Shown here: positions 43,563 to 52,776 of the stretch, in pieces
How the letters are laid out: each line of letters opens with the position of its first letter
How positions within the stretch are numbered: position 1 is the stretch's first letter
Source of the DNA: Niastella yeongjuensis
Lineage (GTDB): Bacteria; Bacteroidota; Bacteroidia; Chitinophagales; Chitinophagaceae
Assembly (NCBI RefSeq): GCF_900110245.1
Contig: NZ_FOCZ01000001.1
Location: 496,001 to 560,000, forward strand
Reading direction: 5' to 3'
DNA length: 64,000 bases
Notes under the pieces: model-generated
What the model saw: only the letters and a program-made list of their open reading frames with translations
Told to the model about the DNA's origin: nothing
Database searches by the model: none
Program-made: the position numbers and the translations under genes

Positions 43563-43612
43563 ATCCCCAGGGTGGGATATTGTCCCTTTTTTTATATTTT
43601 CGTAGCCCAACT

Positions 43613-44896
43613 ATGAGTTTACTTACCGGAATAGGCATAGGCATTGCCATTGTGTTTTTGTTGCTCGCATATTTTGCCGGCATTGAAGTGGCTTTTACGT
43701 CTGCCAACCGGTTGAATATTGAACTAAAAAAGAAACAGGGCTCTTCTGCTGGTATTTTATTGTCGAACCTGTTCGACAACCCTTCCCGCTTTATAGGCAC
43801 CAATGTAGTTGGATTCAGCGTTTTCCTTACCTGCCTGGTACTACTGATGTCCCTGGGCCTGAACCAATGGGTGCACTGGGATACCATGGATATTTCCGCC
43901 AAATCGTTTATTAGCTTATTCCGCCTGTTTTTCGAGATCGTGATCTCGTGGGTGTTGATCATCATTCTGGGAGAATGTATTCCCAAAGCTATTTTTAAGG
44001 CGAAAAGCGATTCCCTGCTGTCTTTTTCAGCCCGCGTTGGCCTGCTGGGTTTCTTCGATAATTTGTTTTACTGGATAGCTGCGGCTTTCGTAAAGCTGTC
44101 GATTTTTATATTGAATGTGATTTTCGACATGCGCATCGATAAACGAAAGGAACCTTTTTCGCGCAGCGACCTCGATCACTTTTTTCAACAAACCAGTGAA
44201 TACAACAGCGAAGGCGCCGATATGAACACGGAGCTGTTCGAAAACGCCCTGTCGTTACCGAAAATAAAAGTGCGCGAGTGCCTGGTGCCACGTAAAGAAA
44301 TTGAAGCGATTGAGCTGAATACCACTGTGGAGGAGGCCCGCAAAAAGTTTATTTCAACCCGGTTGAGCAAATTGATCGTGTATAGTGGCAATATCGACCA
44401 GATCCTGGGTTATATTCACCAGCTCGATCTGTTTAAACAGCCCGAACAGGTCAAAGACATCCTGCTGCCCATTCCCGCCATCCCCGAGAGCATGAGCGCC
44501 ACAGACCTCATTAATAAATTCACCAAGGAACGCAAAAGTATTGCCTGGGTGGTTGATGAATTCGGCGGTACCGCCGGTATCGTTACCATGGAAGACCTGC
44601 TGGAAGAGATCTTTGGCGAAATAAAAGATGAGTACGATGTGGAGGAATTTGAGGAAAAAATGATCTCTGAAGATGAGTATATTTTATCAGGCCGGCTGGA
44701 GTTGGATTACCTGAAGGAAAAATATAAACTCGAATTCCCAGAAAACGACTCGGAAACCCTCTCCGGTTTTATCATTCATCAGCACGAAACCATCCCCCGC
44801 TTTAAAGAACGTATTATCATTGGTAATTACGAATTTGAAGTATTGAACGTAAGCGATACCCGAATTGAAATGGTACGCCTCAAGATCCTGCGGTAG
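43613..44896 (+). CDS. CNNM/CBS hemolysin-family membrane protein (GldE-like)
   Basis: Start at ATG 43613 (MSLLTGIGIGIAIVF); a TTG at 43580 overlaps the preceding hairpin region. The 427-residue protein has a CNNM membrane domain with about four helices (1-180; EVAFTSANRLNIELKKKQG), a CBS pair (about 200-320) with VDEFGGTAGIVTMEDLLEEIFGEI, and a CorC_HlyC domain (about 335-425). Bacterial relatives export Mg2+ or Co2+. GldE, a gliding-linked protein of the same family, is a close relative; without gldD adjacent I cannot distinguish them. Confidence 0.85.
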   Translation: MSLLTGIGIGIAIVFLLLAYFAGIEVAFTSANRLNIELKKKQGSSAGILLSNLFDNPSRFIGTNVVGFSVFLTCLVLLMSLGLNQWVHWDTMDISAKSFISLFRLFFEIVISWVLIIILGECIPKAIFKAKSDSLLSFSARVGLLGFFDNLFYWIAAAFVKLSIFILNVIFDMRIDKRKEPFSRSDLDHFFQQTSEYNSEGADMNTELFENALSLPKIKVRECLVPRKEIEAIELNTTVEEARKKFISTRLSKLIVYSGNIDQILGYIHQLDLFKQPEQVKDILLPIPAIPESMSATDLINKFTKERKSIAWVVDEFGGTAGIVTMEDLLEEIFGEIKDEYDVEEFEEKMISEDEYILSGRLELDYLKEKYKLEFPENDSETLSGFIIHQHETIPRFKERIIIGNYEFEVLNVSDTRIEMVRLKILR

Positions 44897-45064
44897 TTTG
44901 TTTGCTAAAACTTTAGTACTCAAATACTAATAGCCAGTAGCTTATAAACTAAGTATTCTCACCTACGATTTCAACCCCTTAACAAGCTTTTAGTTGATAC
45001 CAAGCTGATAAGCCTTAAATTTGCCCGGCTTTTACTATTTTTCAGACTTTATGGCGAACATCCT

Positions 45065-45922
45065 ATGGCATTAAGCTTTTTAGAAAGAAGGAGCAATGAT
45101 AGCGAGATGACCTTTATCGATCATCTTGAGGAACTGCGTGGGCATATTATCCGTTCCGTGCTGGCCATTTTAGTGGCTGCGATTGTTATTTTTATCAATA
45201 TCGACTGGGTATTTGACAATGTGGTAATGGGGCCTGTACGTAACAACTTTGTGTCGTACAAGTATTTATGCGGCCTCAGCCATTGGCTGCATATTGGCGA
45301 TGCCTTATGTATGCCGCCCATTCCCGAAGGGTATAAATTACTGGGTAATACAGTTAGCGGACCATTTATGTCGGCCATTCAAATTGGCATCATTGGTGGT
45401 TTTATAGCAGCCTTCCCTTTTATTTTCTGGGAGTTCTGGAAGTTTGTGAAACCCGCCTTATCACCCAAGGAATTGAAGTATTCCCGCAATGCGATAGCCT
45501 TTGTTTCCCTATTCTTCTTTTTAGGGGCCGCTTTCGGCTATTTCGTGTTGGGCCCATTCACCTTTAACTTTCTGGCCAATTTTAACCTGGGTACGGCCAA
45601 TATGTATGAGTACAAGCCTGCGCTTGATGATTACATAGATAACCTGGTGAACATTATCTTAGGCTGTGGTATTGCCTTTGAGCTGCCCATACTTTCCTAT
45701 GTACTTACCAAGATAGGCCTGGTTACCCCCAGCTTTTTAACCACTTACCGCAAATACGCATATGTAGTTATTCTGGTGGTTGCAGCCATCATTACACCTT
45801 CACCCGACTGGACCAGCCAGATGATCGTTTTCCTACCACTGGTATTCCTGTATGAATTGAGCGTGATCGTTTCAAAACGTGTGTATAAAAGAGATCAGGA
45901 AGAACAGGATAACTGGCAATAA
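45065..45922 (+). CDS. tatC: Twin-arginine translocase subunit TatC
   Basis: A 285-residue inner-membrane protein with six helices. Family blocks are MTFIDHLEELRGHIIRS, GGFIAAFPFIFWEFWKFVKPAL and GCGIAFELPILSYVL with a later ITPSPDWTSQ. The first periplasmic loop is long (about 45 residues) and carries two Cys residues (in YLCGLSHWLHIGDALCMPP), perhaps a disulfide. TatC recognises twin-arginine signal peptides. No tatA is present in the window. rpiB follows 41 bp downstream. Confidence 0.96.
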   Translation: MALSFLERRSNDSEMTFIDHLEELRGHIIRSVLAILVAAIVIFINIDWVFDNVVMGPVRNNFVSYKYLCGLSHWLHIGDALCMPPIPEGYKLLGNTVSGPFMSAIQIGIIGGFIAAFPFIFWEFWKFVKPALSPKELKYSRNAIAFVSLFFFLGAAFGYFVLGPFTFNFLANFNLGTANMYEYKPALDDYIDNLVNIILGCGIAFELPILSYVLTKIGLVTPSFLTTYRKYAYVVILVVAAIITPSPDWTSQMIVFLPLVFLYELSVIVSKRVYKRDQEEQDNWQ

Positions 45923-45963
45923 TTCGAGTAATAAAACACCTTAATTAAGATAACTAAGCAAAT

Positions 45964-46410
45964 ATGTTCGATCCTTCAAAACCCATTGTAATTGGCAGCG
46001 ATCATGCAGGCTTTGAATATAAAGTGGCTATTGTAAAATGGTTAACCGAAAAAGGGTACCAGGTAATTGACAAAGGTGTTGACGAAAACAAATCAGTAGA
46101 CTATCCTGATTATGCACACCCGGTTGCCACTGCGGTAGAAGATGGGGAAGCGGCATTTGGAATTTTATTATGCGGAAGTGCCAATGGCGTTTGCATTACA
46201 GCCAATAAACACCAGGGTATACGCGCAGGATTGGCATTTGAACTGGAAGTGGCCAAATTGATCCGTCAGCATAATGATGCCAATGTTATTGGCATTCCGG
46301 CGCGTTTTGTTTCACTGGAGTATGCCAAACAAATGCTTGAGATCTTTATCGCCACCCCGTTTGAGGGCGGCCGTCACCAGACAAGAGTAAACAAAATAGC
46401 CTGTATGTAA
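45964..46410 (+). CDS. rpiB: Ribose-5-phosphate isomerase B
   Basis: A 148-residue cytosolic enzyme. Asp13 and His14 lie in GSDHAGFEYK; the catalytic Cys70 lies in GILLCGSANGVCITANK; Arg-rich phosphate binding is at FEGGRHQTRV. It interconverts ribose-5-phosphate and ribulose-5-phosphate in the pentose phosphate pathway. It lies 41 bp after tatC and 113 bp before the His-rich gene. Confidence 0.95.
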   Translation: MFDPSKPIVIGSDHAGFEYKVAIVKWLTEKGYQVIDKGVDENKSVDYPDYAHPVATAVEDGEAAFGILLCGSANGVCITANKHQGIRAGLAFELEVAKLIRQHNDANVIGIPARFVSLEYAKQMLEIFIATPFEGGRHQTRVNKIACM

Positions 46411-46523
46411 GTAAGTCTGGAAAATTTTTCATATTACCAACATAAATAAACGTTTACATATTAATCAATAATGCAATAAGATGATCTCAAAAACGTTTTA
46501 GGCAAACAAAATAATCCGTTATT

Positions 46524-46880
46524 ATGAAAAATAACCGTTTGCTAAAAAAGGTTCTTTGCAACGCCTTCTTTACACTGGCCGTTGCTTTTTCCCAAACTGC
46601 CTATGCGCAGGATGCCCATGCCAACAATGCTGCTACTGAGAAAAAAGAAAATCATCATGACAATCGCGTAGATCATAAAGATCACCGCGATGATAAGCAC
46701 GATAAAAAGGATGACCGCAAAGATAAGAGGAGAGACCACCGGGATGATAAAAGAGATGGTAAACATGATGTAAAACACGACAAAGACCATCACGACAAAG
46801 ACCATCACGACAATGATCATCACGACAATGATCATCACGACAATGATCACCACGACAAAAAAGATGGGAAAAAAGACTAA
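46524..46880 (+). CDS. Secreted His/Asp/Lys-repeat protein
   Basis: A 118-residue protein. Residues 1-29 form a signal peptide (ending QTAYAQ). The rest is extremely rich in His, Asp, Lys and Arg, with five DHHDK/DHHDN units at the C-terminal half, encoded by five near-identical 15-bp repeats (46785-46859). It has no predicted fold and no Cys. The composition suggests a periplasmic or surface metal-binding buffer for Zn, Ni or Cu; this is inference. The copy number of the repeat may vary by slippage. A terminator follows at 46931. Confidence 0.75.
   Translation: MKNNRLLKKVLCNAFFTLAVAFSQTAYAQDAHANNAATEKKENHHDNRVDHKDHRDDKHDKKDDRKDKRRDHRDDKRDGKHDVKHDKDHHDKDHHDNDHHDNDHHDNDHHDKKDGKKD
46785..46859 (+). 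repeat. Five-copy 15-bp coding tandem repeat
   Basis: Units of GAYCATCACGACAAW, each encoding Asp-His-His-Asp plus Lys or Asn. The length is a multiple of three, so gain or loss of units keeps the frame. Confidence 0.9.
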
Positions 46881-46930
46881 TGACATGTAAGGGCAGCCTC
46901 TGCCCATCACGGATAACGCATTTTAAAAAA

Positions 46931-46952
46931 GCCCCGACATTACAGTCGGGGC
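46931..46952 (+). terminator. Terminator between the His-rich gene and the LtaS-like gene
   Basis: Stem GCCCCGAC / GTCGGGGC with a 6-base loop, followed by TTCATTTT on the plus strand and by six T on the minus strand; it can serve both converging genes. Confidence 0.85.
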
Positions 46953-47013
46953 TTCATTTTACCCAAAAACCAGGTGCTGTAAACCTGATCATCTACTTGT
47001 ATCTACTTTATAA

Positions 47014-49122
47014 TTAATTGCGATATTTATTATTCTTCAACAACCAGCTGGCGCTTTGATAAAACGCAATGGCCTGTTTTACCAGGCTGTCTTTTAATGG
47101 TTCTTTCTCCGCCTTGCCGGTAGTAAAATCCGGCTTATACTGATCTACCTGTTGCAAGGGTGATTGAATGACCAACTCGCCATTTTTAAGATATCCGAGC
47201 CCCTGGTAGGTACTTATAAACGCCCGTTCCTGACCGGCAGGTAAAGAGAATATATCCTGTCCGAAAAACTTCGACCGGTAATTGAACTTCAATAACCCAA
47301 GTATGGAAGGCGCAATATCGATCTGGGCCGTCAGGCGATCGAATTTTTGCGGGGCAATATTACCTGGACTGTACATGATCATAGGAATATGATAACCCGT
47401 TACCGGTAATTCCGTACTGCCGGCACTACCGGCGCAATGGTCGGCCACGATCACAAAAACTGTATTCTTAAACCAGGGCTTTTCACTGGCTTTTTGAATA
47501 AACTGACCAATGGCATAATCGGTATATTTTACGGCTCCTTCACGCGCCTGGCGGGTGGGTGGAATATCAATTCTTCCTTCGGGATAGGTAAAAGGCCGGT
47601 GGTTCGAAACCGTCATTACATGCGAAAAGAACGGCTTACCGCTTTTGTAATTGCTATCCAGTTGTTGCAGGGTCAATGCAAAAAGATCTTCGTCTGCCAC
47701 CCCCCAGATGTTAGCATAATGTATTTGATCGGGACGCAACGCATTGCGGTCAATCACATCGTAATGGTTACCCGAAAAAAAGACGTTCATATTATCGAAA
47801 TAGCCATAACCGCCATACAGGTATTGCGTGATATACCCTTTCGATTTAAACACACCGCCTAATGAAAACATATTTTCATTATCGGGCCTTTTTACAATGC
47901 TTTGTCCCGGTGTAGGTGGAATGGCAAGCGACAAGGCTTCCAGGCCACGTACGGTGCGGGTACCGCTGGCATACAGATTGGTGAATAACAGGCCCTTTTC
48001 GGCTAAACTATCCAGACAGGGTGTTATGTTCTGCTCATTTCCGAAGGCCTTCATAAAGTTTGCACTGAAACTTTCTACACTGATCAGCACTACGTTCATG
48101 TTTTTCTGCGGCTCGGTATAACTTACCTGACGTTCGATATTGTACGGATCATTACTCACCAAACGGGCATTGGGTGTTTCCAGTTGTTTACGTACAATGT
48201 TGAACGCTTCAACATCGGGCAGTACCCGGTAGAACTTATAAAAGTCGAGTTCGTTATTAAAAAAGGCCGTTCCAAATTCAAACAGTCCGTTGGCCGCCAG
48301 TTCGTTGGCATAGGCGTTGGTGCTGAACTTTTTCCATTTATTGGTTAAAGACACATACGTGATCACCGGACAGATCAACAGCAACAATGCTACAACGCTG
48401 CGGCGCGGGAAAGGAGCAACCTGCTTTACTGAACGGCGGATATATCCCCTCAACAACCATACAATGGCAAATGAGGCGATCAGTACACCGCCAATGATCC
48501 ATCCCACCGGATACGACTCCTGGATATTTCCCAATACTTCGGTGGTATAGATCAGGTAGTCCACCGCTATGAAATTATACCGCGTTGAGAATTCATTCCA
48601 GAAGAAGTATTCGCTTACGGCATTGAACAACAGCAGAAAGGTTACCAGAAAAATATCGGCACTCAACACGTATTTACGCCATTGAAGCCGGAATGCCGGG
48701 CCTTTTTTGGCCAGCAGCAAATAGATCAGCAACCGCAAACCAAAAAGCGCCACCACGCCCCAATGCAGGCCAACGTTGTATTCAGCTGGCACCAGTTGGG
48801 AAAAGGAAAAGAACAGCATGAGCCCGGCGTACAGGCCAATTACCCATTTCCGCCAGGCTGGCGTATAGATCTTTTCGCTGGTAAACCACAGGTGAAGCAC
48901 AAATGGAATGACAATGTAGGAACTGATGGCGAGGTCGTACATCAGGCCAATACTAAAAACACCAAGGAGGTTGGTGACCGTAAAGTCAAATCCTTTTCCG
49001 GTATACAATAACAAACCCAGGCGTGTTACAAACGAAATGCCCAGGTTAATGAATACCAGTAAAAGGATGATGCCAAAACGATGATCCAACCCTTTTTGAA
49101 TAAAGGATCGCAATCGGAGCAT
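47014..49122 (-). CDS. LTA synthase-like sulfatase-fold membrane phosphotransferase
   Basis: A 702-residue protein. Five or six N-terminal transmembrane helices (to about 265) precede a periplasmic alkaline-phosphatase-fold domain. Metal-site blocks are NVVLISVESFSANF (Glu350), ASGTRTVRGLEA (Thr388 or Thr390 as nucleophile), IVADHCAGS and YHIPMIMYSPG. The fold is that of LtaS and of phosphoglycerol or phosphoethanolamine transferases. As Gram-negative cells lack lipoteichoic acid, it probably modifies a surface glycan or lipid. No other polysaccharide genes are near, so the target is unknown. Confidence 0.88.
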   Translation of the reverse strand: MLRLRSFIQKGLDHRFGIILLLVFINLGISFVTRLGLLLYTGKGFDFTVTNLLGVFSIGLMYDLAISSYIVIPFVLHLWFTSEKIYTPAWRKWVIGLYAGLMLFFSFSQLVPAEYNVGLHWGVVALFGLRLLIYLLLAKKGPAFRLQWRKYVLSADIFLVTFLLLFNAVSEYFFWNEFSTRYNFIAVDYLIYTTEVLGNIQESYPVGWIIGGVLIASFAIVWLLRGYIRRSVKQVAPFPRRSVVALLLLICPVITYVSLTNKWKKFSTNAYANELAANGLFEFGTAFFNNELDFYKFYRVLPDVEAFNIVRKQLETPNARLVSNDPYNIERQVSYTEPQKNMNVVLISVESFSANFMKAFGNEQNITPCLDSLAEKGLLFTNLYASGTRTVRGLEALSLAIPPTPGQSIVKRPDNENMFSLGGVFKSKGYITQYLYGGYGYFDNMNVFFSGNHYDVIDRNALRPDQIHYANIWGVADEDLFALTLQQLDSNYKSGKPFFSHVMTVSNHRPFTYPEGRIDIPPTRQAREGAVKYTDYAIGQFIQKASEKPWFKNTVFVIVADHCAGSAGSTELPVTGYHIPMIMYSPGNIAPQKFDRLTAQIDIAPSILGLLKFNYRSKFFGQDIFSLPAGQERAFISTYQGLGYLKNGELVIQSPLQQVDQYKPDFTTGKAEKEPLKDSLVKQAIAFYQSASWLLKNNKYRN

Positions 49123-49273
49123 GTTTCTTAATGTAACTGAAAATATTGATTATGTGCCAGAAGGTGTTGATTCTCCTGATCAATTAGCTAATAAAACCGG
49201 TTATTTTCGAAATCCCCTATCAGGACGGCCCTGATCATGAAAATTTATTTTAACCTGAAATAAAAGTACATAA

Positions 49274-49300
49274 AGCCCCGTCCGCCAATTGGCGAACGGG
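49274..49300 (-). terminator. Terminator after the deoxyhypusine-synthase-like gene
   Basis: GCCCCGT-CCGCC / GGCGA-ACGGGC hairpin with an AATT loop 27 bases after the stop; followed on the minus strand by a weak T-run (CTTTATG). Confidence 0.6.
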
Positions 49301-49326
49301 CCTAATTAATAACCGATTAATAGTTT

Positions 49327-50301
49327 CTACCAACCTAAAATATAGGCAAATATCAGGGGAGCTACGATGGTAGCGTCGCTTTCTACGATAAATTTTGGTG
49401 TATTGATATCCAGTTTACCCCAGGTAATTTTCTCATTGGGCACTGCTCCGGAATAAGATCCATAAGAGGTAGTTGAATCGGAGATCTGGCAGAAATAGCT
49501 CCAGAAAGGAACATCATGCCATTCCAGGTCCTGGTACATCATGGGCACTACGCAAATAGGAAAATCGCCGGCAATACCGCCACCGATCTGGAAAAAGCCT
49601 ACGCCCTTGCCGCCACTGTTATTGCGGTACCATTCAGACAGGTAAACCATATATTCGATACCACTTTTCATGGTGGTAGCCTTCATTTCACCCTTGATGA
49701 TGTACGAAGCGAAAATGTTGCCCATGGTGCTGTCTTCCCAGCCACCCACGATGATGGGCAGGTTCTTTTCGGCAGCGGCAATCATCCAGCTGTCTTTGGG
49801 GTCGATCTGGTAATCTTTTTCCATTACCTTACTCAACAACAGCTTATACATGAATTCGTGGGGGAAATAACGTTCGCCTTTGGCGTCGGCGTCTTTCCAC
49901 AGTTTAACAATGTTATGCTGAATATGACGGAAAGCTTCTTCTTCGGGGATACAGGTATCAGTAACGCGGTTCAAACCCTGCTCCAGTAATTCCCATTCCT
50001 GCTGGGGGGTAAGATCGCGGTAATTGGGAATGCGTTTGTAGTGATTATGAGCTACCAGGTTCATAATGTCTTCTTCCAGGTTGGCACCTGTAACGCTGAG
50101 GATCTGAACTTTATCCTGGCGGATCATTTCAGCCAGAGAAACACCCAGCTCGGCAGTACTCATGGCACCAGCCAGGGTAACCATCATTTTTCCACCTTCC
50201 AGTAAATGGGTTTCATAACCTTTAGCCGCATCTACCAGGGCAGCTGCATTAAAATGCCGGTAATGATGTTGAATAAATTGCGAAACAGGACCTTTGCTCA
50301 T
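49327..50301 (-). CDS. Deoxyhypusine synthase-family protein
   Basis: A 324-residue NAD-dependent fold. Conserved blocks are LAGAMSTAELG, SVTGANLEEDIMNLVAH, GWEDSTMGNIFASYI, GGIAGDFPICVVPM, and DSTTSYGSYSGAVPNEKITWGKL with the active-site Lys at about residue 296. In eukaryotes and archaea the enzyme attaches an aminobutyl group from spermidine to eIF5A/aIF5A. Bacteria lack that target; characterised bacterial homologues make homospermidine or related polyamines. The gene stands alone here, so the polyamine product is inferred. Confidence 0.9.
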   Translation of the reverse strand: MSKGPVSQFIQHHYRHFNAAALVDAAKGYETHLLEGGKMMVTLAGAMSTAELGVSLAEMIRQDKVQILSVTGANLEEDIMNLVAHNHYKRIPNYRDLTPQQEWELLEQGLNRVTDTCIPEEEAFRHIQHNIVKLWKDADAKGERYFPHEFMYKLLLSKVMEKDYQIDPKDSWMIAAAEKNLPIIVGGWEDSTMGNIFASYIIKGEMKATTMKSGIEYMVYLSEWYRNNSGGKGVGFFQIGGGIAGDFPICVVPMMYQDLEWHDVPFWSYFCQISDSTTSYGSYSGAVPNEKITWGKLDINTPKFIVESDATIVAPLIFAYILGW

Positions 50302-50350
50302 GATCAGTTTTTTTTATGCCGCCAAAGGTAAAGGAAAAAGGCACAAAATG

Positions 50351-50378
50351 AAGGCCCCCCGAGGAGTCGGGAGGCCTT
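50351..50378 (-). terminator. Terminator between the PepSY-like and DHS-like genes
   Basis: AAGGCCCCCCGA / TCGGGAGGCCTT, 12 bp with one mismatch and a 4-base loop; T-rich on both flanks. It ends the PepSY-like transcript on the minus strand. Confidence 0.75.
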
Positions 50379-50424
50379 TTCTTTCCAACTAAAACCAACT
50401 ATAAGAAAACGGTTGATTATTACT

Positions 50425-50868
50425 TTATTTCTTTTCTTTACTATACACTTCCCAGCCTGTAGTTCCGTTTGATTTTAGCACAAGTTTCTGATCGCTGTTC
50501 TCCAGCGTTACATAATACACATTCTCGTGATTGGACGCCATTTCAAAAAGATCGGTGATCCAGTGTGTGTTGTAGTTCTTCTTCAGATCGGTGAACAGAT
50601 TAATAGGCAACTGGCTCGATACAATATTGCGGGTTACACCTAACAGGTTGCCATTGGGTTCATAAAACGCATACACAACCTGTTCATTGAGGGTAAAGGT
50701 TACTTTTACAAAGTCTTTGGTGGTTGTCCACTGCACATTTTGCGCGCCGGCAAATTCTTTTTCAAAAGATTTAATGACTCTGTCACTCACTTCTTCTTTA
50801 CCGTTGGCAAATGCACTGCTGATGCTCGTTAATAAAACGAATACGCCAATGAGAATTTTGTTTTTCAT
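50425..50868 (-). CDS. Secreted PepSY-like protein, copy 1
   Basis: Start at ATG 50868 (MKNKILIGVFVLL); an upstream ATG at 50904 would bury the signal peptide. The 147-residue product has a signal peptide ending SSAFA|NG and a small alpha/beta domain: VIKSFEKEFAGAQNVQW, VKVTFTLNEQVVYAFYEPNG, then ENVYYVTLENSDQKLVLKS. This pattern matches the PepSY-like family of Bacteroidota periplasmic proteins. It is a paralogue of the gene at 55348. The function is unknown. Confidence 0.78.
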   Translation of the reverse strand: MKNKILIGVFVLLTSISSAFANGKEEVSDRVIKSFEKEFAGAQNVQWTTTKDFVKVTFTLNEQVVYAFYEPNGNLLGVTRNIVSSQLPINLFTDLKKNYNTHWITDLFEMASNHENVYYVTLENSDQKLVLKSNGTTGWEVYSKEKK

Positions 50869-51421
50869 AATGCTACTTTTTACTTGGTTCTGAATGTTGG
50901 GCAATAAAGGTCATCCTGGCTATATGGATACCCAGCCCGTTTTTGTTTATTAAATATTAAATGAAAATGTTCTAAGCGGTATGTTATATAGGTAGCTGCT
51001 TTTCAAAAATTGTTACAGGTAACGGCGAATCTTTTTTGGCTACGATACACTATATGCGAACAAAGAACTTTTTCATGGCTATACTTTTAAATGCTGACTA
51101 ACCGGATGCTTCATTGATTAGTCGACACAAAAGTAGCCGAGGTTACACTTCCCTTATAAAATTTATGACTAATGGCGCCTGATGTTAAGCCAGTTTAAAC
51201 AAAACACCGGCGAGGTTGTTGCTGCAACTGCTGAAATGCAGTGTGGGTAAGCCTTACAGCCAATTGTTTAAATATTTCCTAAAACAAGGTTAAGCGATCG
51301 TTAAAATGGAATTGTGGAAATAGCTGCACGGTATTAGAGGAAATTTTATTAATTCTTTTTCATTTTTTCTGCTCAAACCCGTTGTAAAACGTTATATTGT
51401 TAATACATCAATTTTACGCAT
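50869..51421. other. 553-bp divergent gap with no recognised feature
   Basis: It separates the minus-strand PepSY-like gene from plus-strand acpH. The sequence is AT-rich with scattered stops in all frames. I find no tRNA, no strong hairpin with a T-tract and no clear -7/-33 pair, though promoters for both flanking genes must lie here. Confidence 0.5.
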
Positions 51422-52006
51422 TTGAATTATCTGGCGCATGCATATTTGTCTTTTAATCAGCCTGCTATACTGGCAGGAAACCTGTTTAGTGACTTTGTAA
51501 AAGGGAAACAGGTAAATCTATATCCCGAAGAGGTACGCAAGGGAATTTTATTGCACCGGGCCATCGACTCCTTTACCGATGAGCATGCCGCTACCCGGGA
51601 AGCCAAAAATATTTTTAAACCCCATTACCGGTTGTACAGTTCGGCTTTTATTGATGTGTCGTACGATCACTTTCTGGCCAACGACAGCCAGCAATTTACC
51701 GACGATTCGTTGTCTGAATTCTCCCAACAGGTATACCTTTCACTGGACAAATACCTGGATGTTTCGCCGGAACCCTTTAAACAGCTGTTTCCTTACATGA
51801 AACGGCATAACTGGCTCTATAATTACCGTACCCGGCTGGGTATTGAGCGGAGCTTTGAAGGGGTGGTTCACCGGGCGGCTTATTTGTCCGACAGCCAAAC
51901 GGCCTTTAAATTATTTGAAGAGAACTACCAGAAACTGCAGCAATATTATACCGATTTCTTTCCGTCCCTGCACCGGTTTGCATTCGATACCCTGCAAGGC
52001 ATGTAA
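51422..52006 (+). CDS. acpH: Acyl carrier protein phosphodiesterase
   Basis: A 194-residue protein with a TTG start (MNYLAHAYLSF). The HD-like metal site is indicated by NYLAHAYLS, GNLFSDFVKG, GILLHRAIDSFTDEH and DVSYDHFLAND, all conserved in AcpH/DUF479. It removes the 4'-phosphopantetheine arm from holo-ACP, resetting apo-ACP. TTG is supported because the next ATG is far inside the domain. No fatty-acid synthesis genes are adjacent. Confidence 0.92.
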   Translation: MNYLAHAYLSFNQPAILAGNLFSDFVKGKQVNLYPEEVRKGILLHRAIDSFTDEHAATREAKNIFKPHYRLYSSAFIDVSYDHFLANDSQQFTDDSLSEFSQQVYLSLDKYLDVSPEPFKQLFPYMKRHNWLYNYRTRLGIERSFEGVVHRAAYLSDSQTAFKLFEENYQKLQQYYTDFFPSLHRFAFDTLQGM

Positions 52007-52129
52007 TATCTGTATCCCCATTTACCCCAATTAAAATCTTTTTAAAAGTAATACCCCACCGAAGGATTTTTTTTCTCCAAAACGTTTAATGATAAGAAAG
52101 AAGTGTTAGCAGGGAATACTGTTAAATTT

Positions 52130-52137
52130 TATTTTTG
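52130..52137 (+). promoter_or_regulatory. -7 box (TATTTTTG) before the DUF2911 pair
   Basis: A full match to TAnnTTTG, with GTTAG in place of TTG about 21 bases upstream. Transcription would begin near 52144, about 60 bases before the first DUF2911 start. Confidence 0.5.
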
Positions 52138-52202
52138 CCGATTAATTACAACCGTAGGGGATCGTCTTAATTTAATAGTCTTAATATCAAAAAAACACGA
52201 AG

Positions 52203-52772
52203 ATGAAGCAGTTGGTGGTTTTTTTTCTTGCCATAACCATAATCAATACAACCGTAAAAGCACAATTTAAAGCGCCGGCCCTGGATAAATCGCCCATGGA
52301 CATGAGCTATTTTCCGGCTAATTTTCCCATTTTGAAGATCCAGAATAAGGCCAGCGAACCCCTGATGTGCCGAGTATGTTACAGCAGGCCGCAAAAAAAC
52401 GGTCGCCCCGTATTTGGCGACCTGATCGAATACGGTAAAGTTTGGCGGCTGGGCGCTAACGAAGCCACTGAAATTGAACTGTATAAAGATGTAAAAATTA
52501 ATGATGCCCGCCTGAAAAAAGGCCGTTACAGTATGTACGCCATCCCTTACCAGGACAAGTGGACCCTGATCTTCAACAAGGAAACGGATATTTGGGGCGC
52601 TTTTCAATACGACGAAAAAAAGGATGTGCTGCGTACCGATGTTAAACTGGAAAAACAACAAGACCCAATAGAGGCTTTTACCTTGCTTTTCGATAAAACC
52701 GATGCCGGCGCCAATATGATCATGGCCTGGGACAATGTGAAAGCCACTTTGCCGATCACCTTTATAAAATAA
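52203..52772 (+). CDS. DUF2911 secreted protein
   Basis: A 189-residue protein with signal peptide MKQLVVFFLAITIINTTVKA|QF. The DUF2911 domain reads LDKSPMDMSYFPANFPILK, VCYSRPQKNGRPVFGDLIEY, GKVWRLGANEATEIELYKDV and then GRYSMYAIP. It is soluble and periplasmic or exported. The family is Bacteroidota-typical and its role is not known. A near-identical arrangement follows 4 bp later. Confidence 0.88.
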   Translation: MKQLVVFFLAITIINTTVKAQFKAPALDKSPMDMSYFPANFPILKIQNKASEPLMCRVCYSRPQKNGRPVFGDLIEYGKVWRLGANEATEIELYKDVKINDARLKKGRYSMYAIPYQDKWTLIFNKETDIWGAFQYDEKKDVLRTDVKLEKQQDPIEAFTLLFDKTDAGANMIMAWDNVKATLPITFIK

Positions 52773-52776
52773 AATC

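Noticed and set aside
46542-46910. Hydrophobic minus-strand frame opposite the His-rich gene
   Set aside because: Ile/Val repeats are only the complement of GAYCAT codons; it lacks a plausible start context.
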